Below the pieces are notes generated by a model. That model did no database searches. It saw only the letters and a list, made by a program, of their open reading frames with translations, and had not been told where the DNA came from. Source: Halobacteriales archaeon QS_4_70_19 (GTDB lineage Archaea > Halobacteriota > Halobacteria > Halobacteriales > Haloarculaceae). From it: a DNA stretch of 33,697 nt. This document shows, in pieces, positions 1-8,788 of this stretch. A program made the position numbers and the translations under genes. The first letter of the stretch is position 1. Every line of letters begins with the position of its first letter. The stretch is from contig PXRM01000005.1 in the NCBI GenBank assembly GCA_003020985.1, positions 1 through 33,697 on the forward strand, given 5' to 3'.

Positions 1-703
1 ACCTGGCGACCCCGACCAGGGGGAGGCCGACGGCGACGAGCGCGGCACCTTCCGTCCGGGAACGGAGTTCCGGCGCCGCCGAGACGTACAGCGACGCCAG
101 CAAGCCGCCGACTGCACCGCCCAACACGCCCCAGGCGTCCGCGGACCCGCCGGTCACGTACAGGGCGGGCACCGCGAGCCAGACGGCCACACCGAAGGTG
201 TACCGGGGGATGCCCCGCGCCAGCCCCCGGGCCGCCAGCAGCACGACCACGCCCACCGCGACACCCACAACCACGTCCCCGAGGTAGTGGACCCGCAGCG
301 CCACCCGCGAGAGCGCGACGGCCGCGACGAGGCCGGCGACGCCCGCCGCCGTCCGACGGTCCTCCAGCCAGCCGTGTTCCAGCGCCAGGCCGCCGTAGAC
401 GACCGTCGCGCCCAGGGCGTGCCCGCTCGGGAAGCCGGAGCCGTGGGCCGCGATCAGCGCGACCTCGGGCCGCGGGGCCGCGAAGAAACCCTTCAGCGCG
501 ACGATGGCGCCGAAGCCGACGAAGCCGTAGCCGACGGCCGTCAGCGTCGCCGTCCGGTCCCGGTAGGCCCAGTACAAAAGCGTCAGCAGGCCGGTCACCA
601 CGACTGTGTCGCCCAGCAGCGTCACCGCGAAGTACGCCGGCTCCAGCCCCGGCGGCAGCAGGTCGAACAGCGCGCCGCTGAGCCCGGTCAGCCGGACATC
701 CAT
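1..703 (-). CDS. PAP2-family membrane phosphatase (3' end outside window)
   Basis: Integral membrane acid phosphatase of the PAP2 superfamily, which removes phosphate from lipid or isoprenoid phosphates at the membrane. The minus-strand frame opens with ATG at 703 and stays open to the window edge, giving 234 residues. All three PAP2 motifs are present: KGFFAAPRP (motif 1, Lys and Arg-Pro), PSGH (motif 2) and SRVALRVHYLGD (motif 3, catalytic His with following Asp). Several hydrophobic segments surround them. The substrate (undecaprenyl or dolichyl-type pyrophosphate, or phosphatidate) cannot be told from sequence. The C-terminus is missing only because the window ends. An AT-rich stretch at about 769-777, read on the minus strand, may be its TATA element. 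Confidence 0.9.
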   Translation of the reverse strand, partial: MDVRLTGLSGALFDLLPPGLEPAYFAVTLLGDTVVVTGLLTLLYWAYRDRTATLTAVGYGFVGFGAIVALKGFFAAPRPEVALIAAHGSGFPSGHALGATVVYGGLALEHGWLEDRRTAAGVAGLVAAVALSRVALRVHYLGDVVVGVAVGVVVLLAARGLARGIPRYTFGVAVWLAVPALYVTGGSADAWGVLGGAVGGLLASLYVSAAPELRSRTEGAALVAVGLPLVGVAR

Positions 704-985
704 GCGGGCCACCTGTGGCTCCGGCCGGGTCAAACTGTCGGTCTCACTGACGGATGTCTGCTCGACATGTCATAAATAAGTACACCGCGCGAGCACGTGC
801 GTCACGTATTAACACACCACACCGCACCGGACTACAGCGTTCCGAAACGGTGTACAATGGGCGTTTCAGGGCCTCCAGTGGGGGATTTCGGCTCGTCCTT
901 AAAGACCTTAACCGAGTTATAAAATATTATCATTATAGTCCATTATGTTTATTTACGAGTACCACGAGCCGAGAGACGCACACCG
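704..985. other. Intergenic region, divergent promoters
   Basis: This 282-nt gap separates the leftward PAP2 gene from the rightward glyoxylate-shunt operon. It is much more AT-rich than its surroundings, especially at 765-850 and 895-960. I see no convincing gene. It most likely holds two divergent archaeal promoters. Confidence 0.6.
918..927 (+). promoter_or_regulatory. Candidate TATA box of the aceA-aceB operon
   Basis: The sequence ttataaaata lies in a local AT-rich island about 68 nt before the first ORF of the operon (ATG 986). With the usual archaeal spacing, transcription would begin near 945-950, leaving a leader of roughly 40 nt. This is inferred from position and base composition only. 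Confidence 0.5.
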
Positions 986-1171
986 ATGGCACGGCCCCAC
1001 GACGAGACGACCCGAGCCAGGACCGGCCCCCGCCCGCGCGGGACGAACTACGAGCGCATCGAGAACGCCAAGGCGCCGCTGGTGCCGCATGCGACGCCGG
1101 AGCGCATCGAGAACGCCGAGGCACCGCTGGTGCCGCGTGCGACGCCGGGCACCGGGGAGGGGTCGCGATGA
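986..1171 (+). CDS. Small ORF coupled to isocitrate lyase, built on an internal duplication
   Basis: A 61-residue frame of unknown function whose stop TGA overlaps the aceA start codon (ATGA at 1168-1171), the arrangement expected for translational coupling. Residues 23-38 and 39-54 are copies of one 16-residue unit beginning ERIENA and ending ATP, the result of a 48-bp in-frame tandem duplication. The peptide is proline- and alanine-rich with no membrane segment or known domain. The overlap and preserved frame favour real translation, possibly as a leader peptide. It could also be an untranslated leader that happens to be open, so confidence is limited. Confidence 0.45.
   Translation: MARPHDETTRARTGPRPRGTNYERIENAKAPLVPHATPERIENAEAPLVPRATPGTGEGSR
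1052..1147 (+). repeat. 48-bp tandem direct repeat, two copies
   Basis: Copy 1 spans 1052-1099 and copy 2 spans 1100-1147. They differ at three positions: AAG/GAG, GCG/GCA and CAT/CGT within the small ORF frame. The unit is 16 codons, so the reading frame is kept. It sits directly before aceA. Confidence 0.9.
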
Positions 1172-2277
1172 CCCCGACCGAACTCGACGACGACGTCGTC
1201 GAGCGCGACGTCGACAACCGGAAAGCCCGCGAGTTCCGACGCCTGCTGGAGGAGCAGGACTACGTGTTCGCGCCGGGGCTGTACCACGCTCTCGACGCCC
1301 GACTGGCGGAGATGGCGGGGCTGGACGCCGCCTACATGAGCGGCTACTCGACGGTCCTGGGGCAGTTCGGCTTCCCGGACCTCGAGATGGTGACGATGAC
1401 CGAGATGGTCGAGAACGCGAAGCGCATCGTCGAGGCGACGAACCTGCCGGTCGTCGCGGACTGTGACACCGGCTACGGGGGCGTCCACAACGTCCGCCGG
1501 GCGGTGCGGGAGTACGAGAAGGCCGGCGTCGCGGCGATTCACATCGAGGACCAGACGACGCCGAAGCGCTGCGGCCACATCGCCGGCAAGCAGATCGTCT
1601 CCCGGGAGGAGGCCCGCGCCCGCTTCGAGGCGGCGGTCGACGCCAGGCAGAGCGATGACACGGTCATCATCGCCCGCACCGACGCCTACGGCTCGGCCAA
1701 CGGCGACTGGGAGGAGCACCTCGAACGCGGCCGCATCTACGCCGACGCCGGCGTCGACATCGTCTGGCCCGAGATGCCGGACCCCTCCCGCGAGGACGCG
1801 GTCCGGTACGCCGAGACGCTCCAGGAGACCCACCCGGAGGTTCGGCTGGCGTTCAACTACTCCTCGTCGTTCGCCTGGAGCGAGGAGGCGGACCCGCTCA
1901 CGTTCGAGGAACTGGGCTCGCTGGGCTACGAGTACATCTTCATCACCCTCTACGCGCTGCACTCCGGCAGCCACGCCGTCTACGAGGACATGCGGGCGAT
2001 TGCGGCGCACGACGAGCAGGCCCAGTTCGACCTGGAGGAGCGGTACCTCGGCCACGAGACCGAGTCCCACCACGAACTCTCCTTCGTCGACAGGTTCCAG
2101 GACATCGAGGCGCAGTTCGACCCCGAGGCCCGCGAGCGGATGGAGCAGTCCGCCGGCTTCGACGGCAAGGGCACCGCTACCATCACGACCGAGGAGGAGG
2201 AATGGCCCCGGACTGCCGGCACCACAGGGATTACCACCCGACGCGCCGAATGGCAACCGCTAGCAAACCATGAGTGA
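1168..2277 (+). CDS. aceA: Isocitrate lyase
   Basis: Cleaves isocitrate to glyoxylate and succinate, the first step of the glyoxylate shunt used for growth on acetate or fatty acids. The 369-residue product belongs to the isocitrate lyase/PEP mutase superfamily. Visible signatures are the metal-binding ADCDTGYGG (Asp98, Asp100), IHIEDQ at 125-130, and the catalytic loop KRCGH at 133-137 with Cys135. The start at 1168 is chosen because the family fold begins soon after it and because it overlaps the stop of the small upstream ORF. Its own stop overlaps the aceB start by 8 nt. KRCGH is also seen in methylisocitrate lyases, but the adjacent malate synthase makes isocitrate lyase much the better call. 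Confidence 0.93.
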   Translation: MTPTELDDDVVERDVDNRKAREFRRLLEEQDYVFAPGLYHALDARLAEMAGLDAAYMSGYSTVLGQFGFPDLEMVTMTEMVENAKRIVEATNLPVVADCDTGYGGVHNVRRAVREYEKAGVAAIHIEDQTTPKRCGHIAGKQIVSREEARARFEAAVDARQSDDTVIIARTDAYGSANGDWEEHLERGRIYADAGVDIVWPEMPDPSREDAVRYAETLQETHPEVRLAFNYSSSFAWSEEADPLTFEELGSLGYEYIFITLYALHSGSHAVYEDMRAIAAHDEQAQFDLEERYLGHETESHHELSFVDRFQDIEAQFDPEARERMEQSAGFDGKGTATITTEEEEWPRTAGTTGITTRRAEWQPLANHE

Positions 2278-3577
2278 GCACACGCGACACGAACGGGACT
2301 TCGTCCGGTCGTTCTTCACCTCCCCGACGGCGGTGGAGGGCGAGGACGACTCCGCGAAGATGCTCCGGAAGGCGGGCCGGTTGCGGGGTCTCCAGGCGCC
2401 CGACGTCTGGGTCCCGGACAACGAGGACGCCACGGCGCCGAACATGCGCGACGAGGGGGCGGCGAACATCGTCGAGGTCGTCAGCGAGCAGGGGGCGGAG
2501 TTCCCCGGCGAGATTCACCCCCGCGTCGTCTGGCACCGCGACGACCCCAGCACGCGGTACCAGGGGTTCCAGCACATGCTGGAAATCGCCGACCCCGACA
2601 ACGGCGCCGTCGAGCACATCGACGGCTTCGTGATCCCGGAGGTCGGCGGCATCGACGACTGGAAGAAGGCCGACGAGTTCGTCACCATCGTCGAGACCGA
2701 GCACGGCCTCGAGGAGGGGTCGCTGGCGATGTCGGTCATCGTCGAGAGCGGGGCCGCAGAACTCGCCATGGGCGAACTCCGCGACGAGATCGGCAAGCCC
2801 GACAACAACCTCGAACGCCTGTTCCTGCTGGTCGACGGCGAGGTCGACTACACGAAGGACATGCGCGCCATCACCCCCACGGGCGGCCTGCCGGAGTGGA
2901 AGGAGCTGCGACACAACACCTCCCGCGCCGCGAGCGCGGCCGGCCTCATCTCCGTCGACGGCCCGTACGACGACATCCGCGACGTGGACGGCTACCACGA
3001 GCGCATCACGGCCAACAACGCGATGGGGATGCTCGGCATCTGGTCGCTGACCCCCGGCCAGGTCGTCGAGGCCAACAAGGCCCCGCTGCCGCCCGCCGAG
3101 GGCTACTGGCTCATCGACGCCGACGGCCGCGAGGTCGAACTGGAGAGCCAGGACGGCGTCGAGGTCTACAGCGGTGACCGCATCGAACTGGAGGAGACGG
3201 ACGGCGGCTACGAGCTGGAGGTCGGTGGCGACGAGCTGTTCCTCGAGACCGAGGACGACCTCGTGGCCGAGCTGCTGGACCTGCTCGACTACGTCCCCTC
3301 GATGGACGACATCGTCGACTCCATGGAGGAGTTCGAGGCGGCCAAGGAGGCCGGCAAGGGCGCCATCGCGATGACCCAGTCGGCGACCGTCAGCATCGAC
3401 GGCGTCGAGGTCGACATCGCCCAGGACCGCATGTGGGACGAGGCGACCTACCAGGCGCTCCAGACCCCCATCACGCTGTTCCAGGACGTCTACGACAACC
3501 GCCCGGACCAGCACGACGACCTCGCCGAACTCTACAGCGAGGACGTCGTCGAGCGGGCGATGAGCGTCGGGGAGTAA
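2270..3577 (+). CDS. aceB: Malate synthase, haloarchaeal class H
   Basis: Condenses glyoxylate with acetyl-CoA to malate, completing the shunt started by AceA. The 435-residue protein is the length of the haloarchaeal class-H enzyme, which is much shorter than bacterial forms A and G and related to the HpcH/HpaI and citrate lyase beta aldolase fold. Support comes from length, the acidic composition and its immediate coupling to aceA; the ATG at 2270 lies inside the last codons of aceA. The pair is known as an operon in Haloferax volcanii. The gene is intact and ends with TAA 20 nt before the convergent gene's stop codon. Confidence 0.92.
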   Translation: MSEHTRHERDFVRSFFTSPTAVEGEDDSAKMLRKAGRLRGLQAPDVWVPDNEDATAPNMRDEGAANIVEVVSEQGAEFPGEIHPRVVWHRDDPSTRYQGFQHMLEIADPDNGAVEHIDGFVIPEVGGIDDWKKADEFVTIVETEHGLEEGSLAMSVIVESGAAELAMGELRDEIGKPDNNLERLFLLVDGEVDYTKDMRAITPTGGLPEWKELRHNTSRAASAAGLISVDGPYDDIRDVDGYHERITANNAMGMLGIWSLTPGQVVEANKAPLPPAEGYWLIDADGREVELESQDGVEVYSGDRIELEETDGGYELEVGGDELFLETEDDLVAELLDLLDYVPSMDDIVDSMEEFEAAKEAGKGAIAMTQSATVSIDGVEVDIAQDRMWDEATYQALQTPITLFQDVYDNRPDQHDDLAELYSEDVVERAMSVGE

Positions 3578-3596
3578 ACTGCGACACGCCGTCAGT

Positions 3597-4061
3597 TTAC
3601 TGTCCTCCCTTCTCGCAAGGAGTCGCCCGAAATCGATCTTCGAACCGCGTTCCGCGTTCAGTCCTAAACCGTCTCCGCATAGTCGCGTCGGTCTCGAATC
3701 CGAGCCGGGCCAGCGAGAGGACCAGCAGCACGACGACAGCAGCCCCGCCGAGCGCGAGCAGGCCACCCGTCGAGAGCCCACCGGTCAGGATGAAGGCGCC
3801 GACGGCCATCATCGCGACGCCGATCAGGAAGATGGCAAACTGCTCGACGCCGATTCCGTCGCCAGTTCCCGTGCCACCGAGTACCCGAGCGGGGGACGTA
3901 TTCCCATCGGTGGTCGGTATCCCGAGACTGTCGACGAGAGACCTCCCGGATCTCGCGGCGAGTTCGGAGGGGTCCCATACCGGGTGGACGCTTGATTGGC
4001 CGAGAGGCGTTCGACCCACCCATTGGAGCGCACCACGTCCCGCAAGTCCAGGTTCTCTCAC
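3597..4061 (-). CDS. Small hypothetical membrane protein with two transmembrane segments
   Basis: I do not recognise a named family. The minus-strand frame codes for up to 154 residues. Two hydrophobic segments lie at about 73-93 (VEQFAIFLIGVAMMAVGAF) and 97-119, followed by an Arg-rich cytoplasmic-type tail rich in basic residues. The N-terminal 60 or so residues are low-complexity and polar, so the true start may lie further in. The gene is convergent with aceB and divergent from the pilin-like gene, whose start is only 69 nt away. The clean hydrophobic pattern supports a real protein. Confidence 0.5.
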   Translation of the reverse strand: MREPGLAGRGALQWVGRTPLGQSSVHPVWDPSELAARSGRSLVDSLGIPTTDGNTSPARVLGGTGTGDGIGVEQFAIFLIGVAMMAVGAFILTGGLSTGGLLALGGAAVVVLLVLSLARLGFETDATMRRRFRTERGTRFEDRFRATPCEKGGQ

Positions 4062-4129
4062 GGCTGGCCGTCGTCTTTCAATCTGCGAAAACAGTGCTGG
4101 CCCCTTTTGCCCCGGCGCCCGTATTTGGT

Positions 4130-5047
4130 ATGAAGCCCGTGCAGGGACCTCAAAAGTTCAGTTCCAGAGCCATCTCCCCCGTCGTCGGCGCCGCCCTCAT
4201 GCTCGTGATCGTCGTCGCGCTCGGTGTCGTCGTCTCGGGGCTGGTGCTGGGGCTGGCGGATTCGAGTTCGACGTCGCCGGAGAGCCGACTGGCTCTCTAG
4301 GGCGATGGCTGTCCCGTCGACCTGGTCCACCAGCAGGGTAACACGCTCGACGGGGACCAGGTGCGGCTCCGGGGTACCGAGAGCGCCACACCCCTGCAGG
4401 GTTCGGAGTTCGGGGCCGGCGACACCGTCTCCGTGCGGCCGACCGATGACGAGGTGGCCGTCGTCTGGCAGGCCCCCGACGGCGAGTCGACGTACGTCCT
4501 CACACGGCTGGACTCGCCCGACGGCAGCGCGGACATCTACCCCGGGCTCCTCTACGCCGGCGACAGCGGGTCCCTGACCTCCATCGACACGGCGAACGAC
4601 CGGCTGGAGACGCTGTCGGTTCCGGGGACGGTCGACGCGCTCGGTCCGGCGACGCCGACCCTCCTCGGCGACGGCGACTCCGACGTCCCGTACGTTGACG
4701 GTGCGGACCGCGTCCGCGTGGCCGGCACGGACGGCCCGGCCACGACGCTGGCGACGAGCGGCGACGGGGTCCACCGCGCCGTCGGGGTGGACGGGAGCGA
4801 CGAGCTGAAGCTGATCGGGGCCGGGACGGCCGCCGGCGGCGAGGCGACCACCACCCTCACGGGCGGCGTGGCCCGGAAGTCACCCGCGACGGTCGCCGAT
4901 ATCGACGGCGACGGCACCCCGGAGGTCGTCTTCGTGAGCACCGACAGCGAGAAACTGAAATACGTCGGCGGTGCGAACACGGTGACGCTGCTCACCGACG
5001 CAGACGGCGACTCGATACAGCGGTCCGACGAGACGGGCGTGGTCTGA
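4130..5047 (+). pseudogene. Type IV pilin-like secreted protein with FG-GAP-like repeats, interrupted by in-frame TAG
   Basis: Translation from ATG 4130 gives a class III signal typical of archaeal pilins: SSRAISPVVGAAL followed by a hydrophobic helix (about residues 14-43), the segment processed by the PibD peptidase and packed in the pilus core. The frame meets TAG at 4298-4300 after 56 residues. The same frame then continues without shift to TGA at 5045-5047, reading GDGCPVDLVHQQGNTLDGDQV and onward, which is the expected pilin continuation. The distal part contains two Asp-rich FG-GAP/VCBS-like units: GDGDSDVPYVDG near 4669-4703 and DIDGDGTPEVVFVS near 4903-4938. These repeats usually form beta-propeller blades that bind calcium. 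Only one codon separates this from a full 305-residue gene. A GTG at 4361 could restart translation, but the product would lack the signal. A nonsense mutation or sequence error is most likely. Confidence 0.75.
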
Positions 5048-5107
5048 CCGGGTGGCTCAGCGGTCCCAGAGACGGGCGTAGTCTGACCGGGTGGCTCAGC
5101 GGTCCCA
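5030..5107. repeat. 39-bp tandem duplication across two convergent gene ends
   Basis: Copy 1 is 5030-5068 and copy 2 is 5069-5107, with a single G/A difference. Copy 1 holds the stop codon of the pilin-like gene (5045-5047). Copy 2 holds the stop codon of the convergent aldo/keto reductase (5096-5098). Each copy carries both stops in the proper orientation, so either gene could end in either copy. Confidence 0.9.
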
Positions 5108-5929
5108 GGGTGCGCTCGGCGGATCCACACAGCGGTGCCGCTCCTCGATGCTCGACAGCCGCTCGGCCCGGTCGTCCGTGAGCGTCAGGTCCCCCGCCTC
5201 GAAGTTCTCCTGCAGGTGCCCGCCGGTCGTCTTCGGGATGGCGGCGACATCGCGAGCCCGGAGCCATGCGAGGCAGACCTGCCCGGGTGTGGCGCCGGTC
5301 TCCTCGGCCACGGCCTGCACGACCGGGTGCTCCAGTGCCTTCCCGCGAGCGACCGGGGAGTACGCCACCGGCAGGACATCGCGCTCGTGACACGCCGCGA
5401 CGAGGTCGTCCTGCGGGAGGAGCGGGTGGCACTCGAACTGGTTGGCGACCGGGGAGTGGTCGGCGTGCTCCGTGAACTCGTCGAGCAGGTCGACGGTGAA
5501 GTTCGAGACGCCGACGGCCCGCGTGGTGTCCTCCTCGACAAGGCTGTCCAGCGCGCGCGTCGTCTCCGCGGGGTCGTACGCGGCGCGCGGCCAGTGGACG
5601 TAGACCAGGTCCGGCGTCCGGCCCAGGCGCTCCGCCGAGGCGCGAACCGACGCGACGCAGTCCTCGTACGAGCAGTTCTCGGGGGCGGCCTTGGTCGCGA
5701 GGAACACGTCCTCGGGGTCGGTGTCCGCGCGCCGGAGCCCGCGCCCGACTGCCCGCTCGTTGTCGTACAGCTGCGCGGTGTCGACGTGGCGGTAGCCCGT
5801 CTCGACCGCCTCGGCGACCACCTCGGTCGCGGCGTCGTCGGTCAGTCTCCAGGTGCCCAGCCCCAGGGCCGGTACGTCGTCGGGGGCGATGGAACGGGTC
5901 ACGGGCCCCCCCTTCTCCCCCCAGTACAA
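5096..5929 (-). CDS. Aldo/keto reductase
   Basis: NADPH-dependent reductase of the aldo/keto reductase superfamily, a soluble TIM-barrel enzyme reducing aldehydes or ketones (2,5-diketo-D-gluconate reductase-like subgroup). In the 277-residue product the catalytic tetrad is visible: Asp50 and Tyr55 in VDTAQLYDNE, Lys80 in ATK, and His112 in VHWP. The cofactor-end motif IPKTT is present near residue 233. ATG at 5929 is used; a GTG at 5902 (residue 10) is an equally good start because the family homology begins after it. Substrate is unknown. Its 3' end lies in the 39-bp tandem duplication. Confidence 0.9.
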   Translation of the reverse strand: MYWGEKGGPVTRSIAPDDVPALGLGTWRLTDDAATEVVAEAVETGYRHVDTAQLYDNERAVGRGLRRADTDPEDVFLATKAAPENCSYEDCVASVRASAERLGRTPDLVYVHWPRAAYDPAETTRALDSLVEEDTTRAVGVSNFTVDLLDEFTEHADHSPVANQFECHPLLPQDDLVAACHERDVLPVAYSPVARGKALEHPVVQAVAEETGATPGQVCLAWLRARDVAAIPKTTGGHLQENFEAGDLTLTDDRAERLSSIEERHRCVDPPSAPWDR

Positions 5930-5950
5930 AGAGTTTCGTCCGGGATGTAA

Positions 5951-6267
5951 CGGTAGTGTTCAAATAAGCTGATTCCATACGAAGCTGAACGATCTGAGTC
6001 AATCGCCAGTAGTTTCTGCTTCGGCATTACTGGAGCAGTTCGAAAAACAGAAAGCTCGTCGTTTTATCTCTCGAAAGACACGTTCAACAGCATTCCGATT
6101 GCCACGTTTCTCGTATCTGAAATCGAAGCCGTGACGCTGACAGACGTCTTGTAACGAGTGCGATCCATTGACTAGAAACACGATGTCTCCGACGCCGTGT
6201 TTCTCGGAGAGGTCCCTCAGAAACGAATGAGCGAAATCCTTCGTTGTTGTCGGTTCAAGCTTTGTAT
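5951..6267 (-). mobile_element. Decayed 3' end of an IS6-family insertion sequence
   Basis: The minus strand encodes the C-terminal third of an IS6-type DDE transposase, from TKLEPTTTK at about 6265 to LRSFSFVWNQLI and a stop at 5960-5962. The region at 5952-5968 (ggtagtgttcaaataag) has the look of an IS6 terminal inverted repeat and overlaps that stop codon. Signs of decay: the Asp expected in FLVD is Asn (FLVN), and a Trp codon is now TGA at 5999-6001, after which the same frame continues to the ancestral stop. The acidic residue in NAVERVFREIKRR is kept. The other end of the element is absent. Confidence 0.75.
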
Positions 6268-6511
6268 AGAGTAATGATCCGAAGAGGTGGATGACTGCAA
6301 CGAGATAGTTTAGCGGCTTGGAGGGATGCCAGTTGTTCCAGATCTGATTTAACGCACGAACATCCATAATCAGACTCACCGAGGAGAGCGGCACCAGTGA
6401 TCCACCGACGAGAATCAATCCGACACTAGTGATGACTGAGAGGGGCGGGAATCCAGCCTTGGCCCCGAAACGGGCGATCCATTCGACTGCTGTGAGAATC
6501 GGAACGATCAC
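5999..6511 (-). pseudogene. Membrane protein truncated by and fused to IS6-type transposase remnant
   Basis: The 170-residue frame is chimeric. Residues 1-82 are a small membrane protein with AGFP and SLIMDVR motifs, clearly similar to the protein at 6614-6973. From residue 83 the frame continues straight into the C-terminal part of an IS6-family transposase, ending at a premature TGA. The join is in frame, so one fusion polypeptide could be made. The membrane part has lost its own C-terminal segment. I infer an insertion followed by deletion of most of the element. Function of the membrane portion is unknown. Confidence 0.75.
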
Positions 6512-6613
6512 GACGCAGTTCCATCAGTTGGGATCTGTGACTATTTTTTCGAGTAGAACGCCCACAATCCAAAATTATCCATCATCTAATGTTGAAAGTG
6601 CCTGATAGCCGTC

Positions 6614-6973
6614 TTATGGGATTCCAGTTGCCCGATGACGCTGTAAGAGATATGTGACTCCCCCTATAAGTGGTACGAAATATATTATTACATTTAGGTA
6701 GCTCAGAAGACTTAATGCGGCTATAGGGTAGTAGACTTTTTTGGATGGGCTCCATGTGTTGGATTTTGAACTAAGATACCTTATATCCATTATTAGGCAA
6801 AGAGAAAATACAGGTATTAGGAGACCTGATAAAATGAGTGCTAGACCCGTGACCCCATCTAGAACCGGGAATCCAGCCCTCCCCCCAGCCCAAGCGGCCC
6901 AAAGAAGTCCTGTTATAATGGGTATCGCTGCCACTCCGTACCACCAGGATATGTGGTCCGACTTCATATCCAT
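6614..6973 (-). CDS. Hypothetical four-helix membrane protein
   Basis: A 119-residue protein of unknown function with about four predicted membrane helices (residues 12-30, 41-66, 84-98 and 100-112). Its central part, with AGFP, LILSG and CLIMDIR followed by a W-PSK motif, matches residues 8-80 of the neighbouring disrupted gene at 5999-6511, so the two are tandem paralogues. The gene lies in a stretch much more AT-rich than the flanking core genes, which with the adjacent transposase remnant suggests acquired DNA. ATG 6973 is used; the second Met (residue 3) is also possible. Confidence 0.65.
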   Translation of the reverse strand: MDMKSDHISWWYGVAAIPIITGLLWAAWAGGRAGFPVLDGVTGLALILSGLLIPVFSLCLIMDIRYLSSKSNTWSPSKKVYYPIAALSLLSYLNVIIYFVPLIGGVTYLLQRHRATGIP

Positions 6974-7079
6974 GTCATTACTGCCCGCCCGATTTATTCA
7001 TAGGCAATATAAATAGCATTCATTATATTTTGTTGTTTTTCGACTTGTGAATTCTATAGTATTGGTATCCTCTCCATAG

Positions 7080-7451
7080 TCAGACCGAGAACGGGGTCTC
7101 CGCGCGGATGCCGCCCTCGCGGATGCGGAGTTCGCCGACGGCGGTGTAGTCGCCGGGCTCGGGGTCGGGCCACTCGGCCTCGAACGCCGCGGACTCGCCG
7201 GGCGCGAACTCGGCCGGCTGGAGCGCCTGCGCGAACATCCGGCCCTCCGACAAGCGCCACACCTCCTCGCCGTCGTCGGTCACGACCGCGAAGTCGGCCT
7301 CGCCGCTGTCGCGGAAGGTGACGCTGACGGCCTCGTGACTGCCGTTCTCGACGACCAGCGTGAACCGGACCCGGCCGCCGTTCCCGTCCACCGTGACCTC
7401 CAGCGACGTGTCGAGCGGTGCCACACGGGGAGTCTGTGACCGCGGGGGCAA
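7080..7451 (-). CDS. BsuPI-domain intracellular-proteinase-inhibitor-like protein
   Basis: Small protein with a BsuPI-type immunoglobulin-like beta-sandwich domain (PF12690 family by recognition), named after the Bacillus subtilis inhibitor of an intracellular subtilisin. The pattern is clear: VRFTLVVENGSHEAV, then the hallmark EEVWRLSEGRMFAQAL, then FAPGESAAFEAEW and a GDYTAVGELRI end. There is no evident signal peptide or membrane helix. The longest frame starts with TTG at 7451; GTG at 7424 (residue 10) fits the domain better. It lies 30 nt downstream of a subtilisin-family protease gene on the same strand, which suggests one transcript and a functional pairing. Inhibition itself is inferred, since many BsuPI-domain proteins are untested. 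Confidence 0.8.
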   Translation of the reverse strand: MPPRSQTPRVAPLDTSLEVTVDGNGGRVRFTLVVENGSHEAVSVTFRDSGEADFAVVTDDGEEVWRLSEGRMFAQALQPAEFAPGESAAFEAEWPDPEPGDYTAVGELRIREGGIRAETPFSV

Positions 7452-7481
7452 AGCGTTTGTGCGCGTTCGGCCGGGCTCTCG

Positions 7482-8654
<1,173 letters not shown>

Positions 8655-8788
8655 GGTGTAGTCGACACGCCGGACCACCCTATCCGCGGGCTCCACCACC
8701 TTTTTCAACGAGATGCCGGAACTGCGCCGGTATTTATACGCGGAACGCCGACGGCACGCCTTTTGCCGGGCCCCTCGAACGAGGCAGC

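Noticed and set aside
1052..1147. Tandem repeats considered as a CRISPR array
   Set aside because: There are only two units without spacers. The same holds for the repeats at 5030, 22904 and 25610. No cas genes are present.
1048..2256. 402-codon minus-strand frame opposite aceA
   Set aside because: Antisense shadow of a gene with clear isocitrate lyase motifs; low-complexity Arg/Val/Leu product.
4030..4085. Possible tRNA 3' half, suggested by the GGTTCTCTC-like segment and a peptide reading VQVLSRL
   Set aside because: The T-loop consensus is not met, the T-stem does not pair and no acceptor or anticodon arm can be built.
4298..4300. Pyrrolysine insertion at the pilin TAG
   Set aside because: No downstream PYLIS-like evidence and no pyl genes in the window; a simple nonsense mutation or error is more economical.
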